Part shown: positions 52,585 to 60,475 of the stretch, in pieces
Layout: the number at the start of each line of letters is the position of its first letter
Numbering within the stretch: the first letter of the stretch is position 1
Notes under the pieces: model-generated
The model's input: the letters and a program-made list of their open reading frames with translations, nothing else
What the model was told of the DNA's origin: nothing
Databases searched by the model: none
Translations under genes and position numbers: made by a program
NCBI GenBank assembly: GCA_017541885.1
Contig: JAFXYF010000005.1
Location: forward strand, 71,835-135,834
DNA: 64,000 bases
Origin: Bacilli bacterium
GTDB taxonomy: Bacteria > Bacillota_I > Bacilli_A > RF39 > UBA660
Direction of reading: 5' to 3'

Positions 52585-52596
52585 CTTTATTCCTCC

Positions 52597-53346
52597 TTAT
52601 TTTTGAAAAGTTATTTTGCTTTCTTTTACTTTATCAGATTCTTTTCCATTCAATATATCACTAATTATTTCTTCTTTATCATTTCTATCTATGAATGATT
52701 CATTGATATTAGATAGAGTAATTGCTTCTGTTATATCATTTTCATTTGTAATACTTATTTCATAATACTTTGGAGTGATATTCTTATCTTTTAAATCTTT
52801 TATTGTTTGGACTATTTCATTTGTAATAGTTTCTTTATTCCAATCTGATATTAATAAATCTTTTTTTATGTAATAGTATCTTATATTAATTATATTATCT
52901 TCTTTTAGAAGAGCTTCTTGCACTTTCTCAGAATATTTATCTAGAGTAGTTATTGCTTTTACTTCACAATCTATTTTATATTTATCTTTAATTTCTTTTT
53001 CTACTTTATTATTTAGATAATTTAGAATTGAATTTCCTTCTACATAATCTTTTTGGTATGTATCAGAATATTCTTTATTTTTATATTGTAATGTGAAATA
53101 CCAATTTTTATTTTTTTTAGATACTATTTTTTGAGTAAAAGTATTGTTTTTATAATTTACTTTATCTTTTTTTATTGTATTTAATAGATCTTCGTAATTA
53201 TCATTTAAATATGTTTCAAATTTCTTTTCTACCTTTACTTTAAAAAGGTCTCCACCTTTTTCATTCATAATAATTAGACCAAATGAAACTATAATGATAA
53301 TTACAAAAATTCCTCTACCAATTAATAGACTATTTTTGTTATTCAT
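52597..53346 (-). CDS. Membrane-anchored protein of unknown function
   Basis: 249 residues. One N-terminal membrane helix (about 9-27, RGIFVIIIIVSFGLIIM), then an outside domain of Lys/Asn/Tyr-rich sequence with mixed alpha-beta pattern (NWYFTLQYKNKEYSDTYQ, YEISITNENDITEAI). No catalytic motif. AGGTGAAGA precedes the ATG. It is upstream of the HIT gene on the same strand. Confidence 0.72.
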   Translation of the reverse strand: MNNKNSLLIGRGIFVIIIIVSFGLIIMNEKGGDLFKVKVEKKFETYLNDNYEDLLNTIKKDKVNYKNNTFTQKIVSKKNKNWYFTLQYKNKEYSDTYQKDYVEGNSILNYLNNKVEKEIKDKYKIDCEVKAITTLDKYSEKVQEALLKEDNIINIRYYYIKKDLLISDWNKETITNEIVQTIKDLKDKNITPKYYEISITNENDITEAITLSNINESFIDRNDKEEIISDILNGKESDKVKESKITFQK

Positions 53347-53422
53347 GATTCTTCACCTGTACTTATTGTACCCTAATAATTATTCTTTTGCAATTTTAAT
53401 AAAAAACATAAAATCTATTGTT

Positions 53423-53451
53423 TTGACAAGAAATGTATGATAAACTTATTA
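53423..53451 (+). promoter_or_regulatory. Promoter of the 53.5-kb acidic protein gene
   Basis: Perfect TTGACA (53423-53428), 17-bp spacer, TTATTA (53446-53451). Confidence 0.6.
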
Positions 53452-53484
53452 GTAGATTAAAGTAGAGTATTGGGTGGTGTTTTT

Positions 53485-55545
53485 ATGAAAATCCAAAGAG
53501 GAATCGTAAAATATAAGGATCGCAATGATATTGTTTGTACTTATGCATTAACAGATGATGGTAAACAATATTACTTTTTAGATGAAACAGATGCTAAGAA
53601 GTTTTCTAATGGAAATCGTATTGCATCTACTGCATTAGTAGAGGCTATTGATCCAATGGCTAAGGCATCTAATGTTGGAGTAATAGATCAAAATGGAGCA
53701 ATAGTTGTACCTTTTGAAAATCGTTCTATTAGACCTGTTAATGACAATGTTATTTTAATTGAAAAAGCTAATCCTACTAGTCAAAGTGTAATTGATGCTA
53801 ATGAGCTTAGAAGTGATCCTACTGCAGCTCAACAATTAGTTTCTACACCAGCCACTATTAAAGATAGAATTAATGCTCAAATGGGAACTGAAGGAAAATA
53901 TATTTTTAATGATCAATTTTCTGAAGCTACTGTTTGTGATATAAATGGTACTAATCTAGTTGGAGGAGAAAGCTATAGTTTTATTAGTAATGCTAATGAT
54001 AAATTATATTTAGCTAAGAATACGGTAGATACTCCAATTAATGAGTTCTCTTTAACTACATATGAGATGTTAGCTCCAGAAGCTATTGATGTTGCTGCTG
54101 CTACTGTTGATCAAAATGTTGTTGAGGATGCTTTACAAGGAAATGCAGAAGAGACAGTTCCAACTGAAGATGTAGTAATGGCATTTGATGATGAAGATTA
54201 TGCATTAAGAATGACTATGAAAGAAAATGAAGAAAAGAAAGAAGAAACACAAGTACCAGATGTAGTAATGGCATTTGATGATGAAGCTTATGCTGCTAGA
54301 CATGCAGAAGTTGCTGAGAATGCTGAAAATACTGATGAAGTTGTTCCAGTAACTGATGAAGTAGTTACTGAAGATGTTGTACCTGTTACTGAAGAAGCAG
54401 TTGAAGCAGTACCTACTGAAGAAGTTGTAACTGATGGGACTGTTCAAGAACCTGCTCCAGAAAATACTGATGCTGTTGAGGATGTTGCAGCTGACTTAAA
54501 TGCATTTGTAAATGGTGCTCCTGCTGAGAATGAAGTAGAAGATACTACTGAGGAAGTAGTTGATACTCCAGAAGAAACAGGAGAAGATACTACTGAAGAG
54601 AATGTAGAAGAAAATAATGAAATTACTACAGATGATGTTGTTGCAGAAAATACTGATAATTTTGTAGTTAACTATGATGATGAATCTGCAAAAGAAGAAG
54701 CTGAGGAAGAATATGAAATGCCTCCTGTTGTAGAAGAGGATGCTAAGAATGAAGTTACTGAGGAAGAAACTAAAGAAGAAGTTGCTGCTCCAGTAGAAGA
54801 AGAAAAACAAGAAGAATCATTCTCTGATCTTGTTAAGGAAATGGAAAAACAAGAACCAGTTGAAGAAAATAAACCTGTTACTATTGATGCTGAAACTGTT
54901 TTAGCAACAGTAGATAGAAATAATAATGGAATTATTGATAGTGATGAAATTATGGTTCCACAAAAAGGAATTGTAAGTAAGACTGAAAATCAGTTATTAT
55001 CAGATATCTTTAATGAACCAGTTAAAGAAACATATGATACTACATATACTAATACTACTGCTGGTTATGATCCAATGTTAGATAGTATGAAAACTGATAG
55101 AATATATGATGGATATGGAACTGGTAATAACATTATGGCTGATGTTGCTAAATCAATGACTGATTTAATGAAACAGAATAAAGATCAAAAAGCTATTATT
55201 GCTCAATATAAAGCTCAAATTACTAGTTTAGAGTCTCAAACTAGAATGATTGCTGAGAAGTTTAAAGATCAATCTATGAGATATGAAGCTTTAGCTGGAA
55301 AACTTCGTTCATTAGATGAAGCTACAGGAAGACTTGAATCTAGAAATCAATTATTAGAGAGTAGAGTTCGTGATCAAGAAAAGATTATTGCTTCTCAAGA
55401 TAGAGAACTTAAATCATTAAGACCTCAAGTTCAAGGAAATCAAGATTTAGTTAGAATTCTTGCTGATGCAAAATCATTATTAGATTCTGATAATAGTTAT
55501 GGATATAATGATGGGGATAGCTATTATAGAGGAAGAGCTGCTTAA
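53485..55545 (+). CDS. Large acidic protein with EF-hand loop and coiled coil
   Basis: 686 residues from the ATG at 53485 (GGGTGGTG upstream). No signal peptide or membrane helix. Residues 1-200 look folded (IVKYKDRNDIVCTYALTDDG, EKYIFNDQF). Two copies of VVMAFDDEDYA/VVMAFDDEAYA follow, then about 220 residues of Glu/Val/Thr-rich low complexity. A canonical 12-residue EF-hand loop, DRNNNGIIDSDE, sits near residue 475, and a C-terminal coiled coil (IAQYKAQITSLESQTRM to QDRELKSLRPQVQ) ends in a Tyr/Gly tip. No family known. It is monocistronic with a good promoter and terminator; perhaps a cytoplasmic scaffold. Confidence 0.82.
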   Translation: MKIQRGIVKYKDRNDIVCTYALTDDGKQYYFLDETDAKKFSNGNRIASTALVEAIDPMAKASNVGVIDQNGAIVVPFENRSIRPVNDNVILIEKANPTSQSVIDANELRSDPTAAQQLVSTPATIKDRINAQMGTEGKYIFNDQFSEATVCDINGTNLVGGESYSFISNANDKLYLAKNTVDTPINEFSLTTYEMLAPEAIDVAAATVDQNVVEDALQGNAEETVPTEDVVMAFDDEDYALRMTMKENEEKKEETQVPDVVMAFDDEAYAARHAEVAENAENTDEVVPVTDEVVTEDVVPVTEEAVEAVPTEEVVTDGTVQEPAPENTDAVEDVAADLNAFVNGAPAENEVEDTTEEVVDTPEETGEDTTEENVEENNEITTDDVVAENTDNFVVNYDDESAKEEAEEEYEMPPVVEEDAKNEVTEEETKEEVAAPVEEEKQEESFSDLVKEMEKQEPVEENKPVTIDAETVLATVDRNNNGIIDSDEIMVPQKGIVSKTENQLLSDIFNEPVKETYDTTYTNTTAGYDPMLDSMKTDRIYDGYGTGNNIMADVAKSMTDLMKQNKDQKAIIAQYKAQITSLESQTRMIAEKFKDQSMRYEALAGKLRSLDEATGRLESRNQLLESRVRDQEKIIASQDRELKSLRPQVQGNQDLVRILADAKSLLDSDNSYGYNDGDSYYRGRAA

Positions 55546-55553
55546 TAGATAAT

Positions 55554-55582
55554 AAAGAAACCAAAAATGGTTTCTTTTTTTT
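55554..55582 (+). terminator. Terminator after the acidic protein gene
   Basis: AAAGAAACC-AAAAAT-GGTTTCTTT and T tract. Confidence 0.9.
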
Positions 55583-55656
55583 GTATTATTATTATAAATA
55601 TGCTAGAATATAAGTGATTTGCACATATACTATATATAGAATAAAGGGTGATTAGT

Positions 55657-56850
55657 ATGAATAGAGAAGATTTTACAATGTTAAATAATAATATTGTTTA
55701 TTTTGATAATGGGGCAACTACTTTAAAACCTAAGTGTGTAATAGATAAAATGAATGCTTATTATTTAGAACATACATCTAATATACACAGAGGAGATTAT
55801 GATGCTGCTGTTAAGACTAATGAATTATATGATAATGTACGTAATATAATAGGTAATTTTATTAATGCAGATCCAGAGTGTTGTATTTATACTAGTGGAG
55901 CAACAATGTCTTTAAATATGGTTGTATTTGGGTATATGAAAAATCATTTAAAGGCTGGAGATGAGGTCCTTTTAAATAAAGGAGAACATGCTTCTAATAT
56001 ATTACCTTGGATCAGATTAAGTGAAGAAATAGGAATTGTCATTAAATATGTACCTTTAGATGAAAACTATGCTTTAACTTTAGATAATATTAAGAAATGT
56101 GTTACTGATAAGACTAAGGTTATTAGTCTTGCTCATGTAACTAATGTTATTGGTGATGTTAGAGATGTAGAATCTATTGGTAAATATTGTCATGATAATA
56201 ATATATTATTTAATGTAGATGGAGCTCAAAGTGTTCCACACTTAAAGGTTGACTTTAAGAATTCTTATATGGATTTTTTGAGTTTTTCTGGACATAAGAT
56301 GTGTGGACCTACTGGAGTAGGTGTATTAGTTGGAAGACGTGAATTACTAGAAGAGATGATGCCATTATGTTACGGTGGTGGAATGAATGCATTTTTTGAA
56401 GATGATAATTCTTATGAATTAAAAGAAATACCAATTAGATTTGAAGCTGGTACTCCTCCAATTGCTGAAGTAATAGGGCTTGGAGAAGCAATCAACTATT
56501 TGATGAGTATTGGAATGGATAAAATACATGCTCATGAAGTAGAACTTAAGAAATATTTAATAGAAAAGATAAAAGATATTCCAAATATTATTTTATATAA
56601 TAAAGATAGTGATAGTGGTATCTTTGCATTTAATGTTGATGGAGTGTTTGCACAAGATGTATCAATATTTTTAAATCATTATAATATTTATGTTAGAGCA
56701 GGTAATCACTGTGCTAAATTATTGAAAGATGAGATAAATATAAAGAATACTGTTCGTGCTAGTATGTATTTTTATAATACATTTGAAGATGTAGATAGAC
56801 TTGTTGAAGCGTTAAAGAATAGTAAAGATATTTTTAAAATAGTACTGTAG
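55657..56850 (+). CDS. sufS: Cysteine desulfurase, SufS-type
   Basis: 397 residues from the ATG at 55657 (GGGTGATTAGT upstream; the GTG at 55648 is part of it). PLP enzyme of class V aminotransferases: FDNGATTLKP, SGATMSLN, GEHASNILPW, DGAQSVPHLKVDF, the PLP lysine in SGHKMCGPTGVGVL, and the catalytic Cys in RAGNHCAK. It takes sulfur from cysteine for Fe-S assembly and, likely, for ThiI. sufU lies 8 bp downstream. sufB, sufC and sufD are not in the window. Confidence 0.94.
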   Translation: MNREDFTMLNNNIVYFDNGATTLKPKCVIDKMNAYYLEHTSNIHRGDYDAAVKTNELYDNVRNIIGNFINADPECCIYTSGATMSLNMVVFGYMKNHLKAGDEVLLNKGEHASNILPWIRLSEEIGIVIKYVPLDENYALTLDNIKKCVTDKTKVISLAHVTNVIGDVRDVESIGKYCHDNNILFNVDGAQSVPHLKVDFKNSYMDFLSFSGHKMCGPTGVGVLVGRRELLEEMMPLCYGGGMNAFFEDDNSYELKEIPIRFEAGTPPIAEVIGLGEAINYLMSIGMDKIHAHEVELKKYLIEKIKDIPNIILYNKDSDSGIFAFNVDGVFAQDVSIFLNHYNIYVRAGNHCAKLLKDEINIKNTVRASMYFYNTFEDVDRLVEALKNSKDIFKIVL

Positions 56851-56858
56851 GTGATTAG

Positions 56859-57299
56859 ATGGATAGTAATTTAAAAAGGGAAATAATGCTTGATAATTAT
56901 CAAGAGCCTTATCATAAAGGATTAATTGATGATGATAGTTATTGTAAGGTTAATACTAGTAGTAAGAGTTGTATTGATAATTTAGACTTTATTATGAAGA
57001 AGAATGGTGATATAATAGAGGACATCCGATTCGATGGAGAGGCATGTGTAATAAGTACATCTGTTTCATCTATTCTTATTCGTAAATTAATTGGTAAAAC
57101 TACTGAAGAAGCAATTAATATTATTACTAATTATAAGAATATGATTGATGAGAAAGAGTATGATGAAGATGTATTAGGTGAATTAAATGCTTATGATGAA
57201 ATATATAAGCAACCTAATCGTAAGAATTGTGCACTACTTCCAGAGATAGCTATTGAAAAATTGTTGGGGGAATTAAAAGATGGAGACAAAAATAATTAA
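56859..57299 (+). CDS. sufU: SufU-type sulfur-transfer protein
   Basis: 146 residues, NifU/IscU-like fold. The order is DNYQEPYHKG, the first Cys and Asp in SCIDNLDFIMKKNG (C-x-D), the second Cys in FDGEACVISTSVSS, and the third in RKNCALLP. These are the zinc ligands that exchange with the SufS Cys in Firmicutes. Its usual CGD motif is CID here, which keeps the ligands. It acts as a sulfur acceptor for SufS. AGGTGATTAG precedes the ATG. It overlaps the next gene by 20 bp. Confidence 0.92.
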   Translation: MDSNLKREIMLDNYQEPYHKGLIDDDSYCKVNTSSKSCIDNLDFIMKKNGDIIEDIRFDGEACVISTSVSSILIRKLIGKTTEEAINIITNYKNMIDEKEYDEDVLGELNAYDEIYKQPNRKNCALLPEIAIEKLLGELKDGDKNN

Positions 57300-57786
57300 T
57301 ACTGAGGATTTAAGACTTGCAAGAATCAAATATTATGATGTAGCACATAATGGTGCAGAGTTATCTGATATTGAAGCTTATGCTTTCTTAAAGAAAACAG
57401 GAGATAGATATGTTAATGTATTTGATATATTAAAAGATTTACCAGTACTTGATCGTTCTATTTATCCAAATGTTATGAGAAATGGAGAAGAATTTGGTAA
57501 TAGATTAATTCATGTTTGTGGTGAATTAAAAGATGGTCCTTGTTATGTAATTGAACCATTTTCTATGAGAGAAGTAATTGGATTTGATTATATTTCAGAA
57601 GAAGAATTAAAAGAATTTGTTTTAAGATCTGATAAATTCTTTGTAGATCGTATTAAGTTAATTGAAGAAGAAACAGGAATGAAACGTATTAAACTTCAAC
57701 CAGTATTAAAGAGTGATGTAGAAAATATGCAAGCTTTTCAAGAGTATATGAATAGAGATACAAATGTAAAAACTTGTTCAAAATAA
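57280..57786 (+). CDS. Unknown third gene of the sufS-sufU unit
   Basis: 168 residues, soluble, two isolated Cys in LIHVCGELKDGPCYVIEPF and one near the end (KTCSK). The N-terminal part includes SDIEAYAFLKKTGDRYVNVFDIL, followed by DRSIYPNVMRNGEEFGNRL. It overlaps sufU, so coupled translation is likely. It is not SufB, SufC, SufD, SufT or an A-type carrier by pattern. Function unknown; a role with Fe-S assembly is suggested only by context. Confidence 0.78.
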   Translation: METKIINTEDLRLARIKYYDVAHNGAELSDIEAYAFLKKTGDRYVNVFDILKDLPVLDRSIYPNVMRNGEEFGNRLIHVCGELKDGPCYVIEPFSMREVIGFDYISEEELKEFVLRSDKFFVDRIKLIEEETGMKRIKLQPVLKSDVENMQAFQEYMNRDTNVKTCSK

Positions 57787-57812
57787 GAAATTCATATGAA
57801 TTTCTTTTTTTA
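57785..57812 (+). terminator. First terminator after the suf unit
   Basis: AAGAAATTCATATGAATTTCTT palindrome, then T residues. Confidence 0.9.
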
Positions 57813-57845
57813 TTTATTAGTGTTTTTACTTTGATTATTTTTACT

Positions 57846-57875
57846 AGAGTAAATTTTTATTTTACTCTTTTTTTT
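57846..57875 (+). terminator. Second terminator-like hairpin before ssb
   Basis: AGAGTAAA-TTTTTAT-TTTACTCT followed by seven or more T residues, 34 bp after the first terminator and about 80 bp before ssb, with no gene between. Confidence 0.75.
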
Positions 57876-57952
57876 GACTTTATTTTAAAGAATTGTCACT
57901 TTGCATAATTATTTTTTATTGATTAAGATAACGCATCGAAAGGAGGTGAGTT

Positions 57953-58291
57953 ATGCTTAATCAAATAGTATTAGTTGGTAGATTAACAAGAGATATTGTT
58001 GTAAATAAGTCAGATAATGGGACTAAAGTTGCGACTATTTCTTTAGCAATTCCTAGAAGTTTTAAAAATGCTGAAGGTACTTATGATACTGATTTTGTTG
58101 ATTGTACTGCTTTTGATATGGTTGCGGAGAATACTAGTGAATACTGTGTAAAAGGAGATATCGTAGGAGTTAAAGGAAGAGTTCAATCAAAATTAGTAGA
58201 AAAAGATGATAAGAAAGAGAATGTATTACAAGTAATATGTGAAAAAGTTACTTTTTTATCTAGTAAGAGTAAAGAAGAGGAGAGTGAATAA
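57953..58291 (+). CDS. ssb: Single-stranded DNA-binding protein, short form
   Basis: 112 residues. OB fold: NQIVLVGRLTRDIVVNKSDNGTKVATISLAIPR, DFVDCTAFDMVAENTSEY, KGDIVGVKGRVQSK and LQVICEKVTFLSS. It is like the short SsbB form of Bacillus (113 aa) and lacks the long linker and the DDDIPF-type acidic tip used to recruit repair proteins; it ends KEEESE. AAGGAGGTGAG precedes the ATG. It is preceded by two terminators and followed by one, so it is alone in its unit. Confidence 0.95.
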   Translation: MLNQIVLVGRLTRDIVVNKSDNGTKVATISLAIPRSFKNAEGTYDTDFVDCTAFDMVAENTSEYCVKGDIVGVKGRVQSKLVEKDDKKENVLQVICEKVTFLSSKSKEEESE

Positions 58292-58296
58292 TAGAC

Positions 58297-58325
58297 AGAC
58301 TGACACTATTTGTCAGTCTTTTTGT
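58297..58325 (+). terminator. Terminator after ssb
   Basis: AGACTGACA-CTATT-TGTCAGTCT plus T residues. Confidence 0.92.
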
Positions 58326-58388
58326 TTGGTTTCTTGCATTTAAATAATCTTTATTGTAAAATTTAGTTATACATTGTGAGGTGTTTTT

Positions 58389-58721
58389 ATGGATAATCTA
58401 GAAGAAATGGCAAGTTTAGATTCTGAACTTGAAGAGGTAATTATTCCTGAAGAGGATAATCGTGAAGATGATGATCAATTAGATGACGTAGTACCTTGTT
58501 CTTATGTTCCAGTTGATTCTACTCAAGGAGTAGCTTATGACATCATGGATACATCTAATGATGGTTTTTATGATGAAGAAGGATATATTCCATCAACTGA
58601 TCCTACTCAGATGGTAGATATTGCTCCTCCAATGGAAAGATCAAATGATGGATTAGAAGAGGTATTTATTCCTGAAGAAGATAATAGACCAGATGATGAT
58701 CAATTAGATGACGTAGTTTAA
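58389..58721 (+). CDS. Acidic miniprotein with internal duplication
   Basis: 110 residues, very acidic, no signal peptide. A 21-residue unit occurs near both ends: LEEVIIPEEDNREDDDQLDD and LEEVFIPEEDNRPDDDQLDD, each finishing DDVV. The middle has Ser/Asp/Tyr-rich sequence with one Cys (VVPCSY). The second copy ends exactly at the stop. GAGGTG precedes the ATG and a terminator follows the stop. No homologue is recognised. Confidence 0.75.
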   Translation: MDNLEEMASLDSELEEVIIPEEDNREDDDQLDDVVPCSYVPVDSTQGVAYDIMDTSNDGFYDEEGYIPSTDPTQMVDIAPPMERSNDGLEEVFIPEEDNRPDDDQLDDVV

Positions 58722-58746
58722 GGAAGTTAATCTTCCTTTTTTTTGT
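58720..58746 (+). terminator. Terminator after the acidic miniprotein gene
   Basis: AAGGAAG-TTAAT-CTTCCTT then T tract. Confidence 0.85.
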
Positions 58747-58786
58747 GTTTTTTTTGTGTTATAATTTTCTTAAGATAGGTGATAAT

Positions 58787-59194
58787 ATGGATATAGTTGT
58801 AAGAAAATATAATGATGCAGATTATGCTATGGTAGATAAACTATTATTTGATTCTTTTGCATACCATAAAGAAAAATTAACTGATACAAGAGTGTATGAG
58901 TATGTTGCTTGTTTAGATAATGTAATAGTTGGTTATTATAATTTAATGGAAGAGATAGATATTATTCGTAATATTAAAATCTATCATGTTGGATATGTTT
59001 GTGTTGATCCTACATATCGTGGACATGGAATTGGTAAAATTATGATGAACTATGCAATAGAGACTGCAAAAGAAAATCATGTTACTCGTATGGAACTTAC
59101 TTCTGGTAATAAGAGAGAAGCTGCTCATAGACTTTATCTTTCTTTAGGTTTTGAAAAGAGAGATACTTCTGTTTTTAGAAAGGAGTTAGTATGA
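58787..59194 (+). CDS. GNAT family N-acetyltransferase
   Basis: 135 residues from the ATG at 58787 (TAGGTGATAAT upstream; a frame start at 58745 is inside the terminator). GNAT motif A is present as YVCVDPTYRGHGIGKIMMNY (Q/RxxGxG/A as RGHGIG), then NKREAAHRLYLSLGFEKRD. It transfers an acetyl group from acetyl-CoA to an unknown amine. It overlaps pdp by 4 bp. The promoter is TGTTATAAT at 58757-58765. Confidence 0.92.
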   Translation: MDIVVRKYNDADYAMVDKLLFDSFAYHKEKLTDTRVYEYVACLDNVIVGYYNLMEEIDIIRNIKIYHVGYVCVDPTYRGHGIGKIMMNYAIETAKENHVTRMELTSGNKREAAHRLYLSLGFEKRDTSVFRKELV

Positions 59195-60417
59195 TTCTAG
59201 ATATTATTAATAAGAAAAGATTAGGTAAAGAGTTAACTTATCAGGAATTAGATTTATTCTTTAATGGTTATTTAAAAGGTGAAGTTGCAGATTACCAAAT
59301 GAGTGCTTTATTAATGGCAATTTGTATTAATGGTATGAGTGATGAAGAGACTTTTGCTTTGACTAAAATATTTATTGATAGTGGTGATGTCTTAGATTTT
59401 AGTGATTTACCTGGAATAAAAGTAGATAAACATTCTACTGGAGGTATTGGAGATAAAACTACTTTAGTTATTGTACCTATTGTAGCAGCTTGTGGTGGTA
59501 CTGTTGTAAAGATGAGTGGTAGAGGATTAGGCTATACTGGTGGAACTATTGATAAGTTAGAGAGTATTCCAGGATATAGAATAGATCTAGAGGAAGATGA
59601 AATAAAAAGACAAGTTTATAATATTGGACTTGTTGTTACTGGACAAACTGCTGATTTAGTTCCAATGGATAAAGTAATTTATGCACTTCGTGATGTTACA
59701 TCAACTGTGTCATCTATTCCACTAATTGCATCATCTATAATGAGTAAGAAAATTGCCTGTGGTGCTGACAAAATAATAATAGATATTAAGGTTGGTAATG
59801 GGGCATTAATTCAAACTAAAGAAGATGCTAAAAAATTATCTAGTTTAATGATTAGAATTGGAGAATTCTATAATAGAGAAGTTAGAACTATTATTAGTGA
59901 TATGAATACTCCTTTGGGTATTACTATTGGTAATAGTCTAGAAGTATTAGAGGCTATTGATGTATTAAGAGGTAAAGAGAAGAAAAATGATTTTGTTAAT
60001 CTTTGTATAGAACTTGCTTCTAATATGGTAAGTATGGCTTTAAGAATTCCTTATGCAGAAGCTGAGATGAAAGTAATGGAATCTATTAAAAATAAAAGTG
60101 CTTATAAGAAATTTGAAGAGATGGTTGAAGCTCAAGGTGGTAAGATTGATAAGATAAAAGTAAGTAACAAAGTACATTTTGTTAAGGCTCCTTGTTCTGG
60201 TGAAATTAAAAAGATTAATGCATTAGAGTGGGGAAAGATATCTCTACATCTTGGGGCTGGTAAGGAAAATATTACTGATAAAATAGATTATACTGTTGGA
60301 ATTAAACTAAATAAACTTCTTGGAGATAAGGTAAAAAAGGGAGATGTACTTGCAACAGTTTACTATAATAAGAAGCTTCCTGAGATTAAAATTGACAATA
60401 TTTACAAATTTGAATAA
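59191..60417 (+). CDS. pdp: Pyrimidine-nucleoside phosphorylase
   Basis: 408 residues, slightly shorter than the ~430 of typical members. The GT3/glycosyltransferase-family-3 N-terminal region comes first, then KHSTGGIGDKTTL (phosphate site), MSGRGLGYTGGTIDKLESIPG, DVTSTVSSIPLIASSIMSKKIA and VGNGALIQT; the C-terminal domain is PYNP-like. It splits uridine, thymidine or deoxyuridine with phosphate. The C-terminal part is a bit reduced. It is translationally coupled to the GNAT gene (ATGA). Confidence 0.95.
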   Translation: MILDIINKKRLGKELTYQELDLFFNGYLKGEVADYQMSALLMAICINGMSDEETFALTKIFIDSGDVLDFSDLPGIKVDKHSTGGIGDKTTLVIVPIVAACGGTVVKMSGRGLGYTGGTIDKLESIPGYRIDLEEDEIKRQVYNIGLVVTGQTADLVPMDKVIYALRDVTSTVSSIPLIASSIMSKKIACGADKIIIDIKVGNGALIQTKEDAKKLSSLMIRIGEFYNREVRTIISDMNTPLGITIGNSLEVLEAIDVLRGKEKKNDFVNLCIELASNMVSMALRIPYAEAEMKVMESIKNKSAYKKFEEMVEAQGGKIDKIKVSNKVHFVKAPCSGEIKKINALEWGKISLHLGAGKENITDKIDYTVGIKLNKLLGDKVKKGDVLATVYYNKKLPEIKIDNIYKFE

Positions 60418-60475
60418 ATAATGTTTGAATTTATAGAAATTATGATATAATTGATTTATAAGGTAAGGTGAATTT

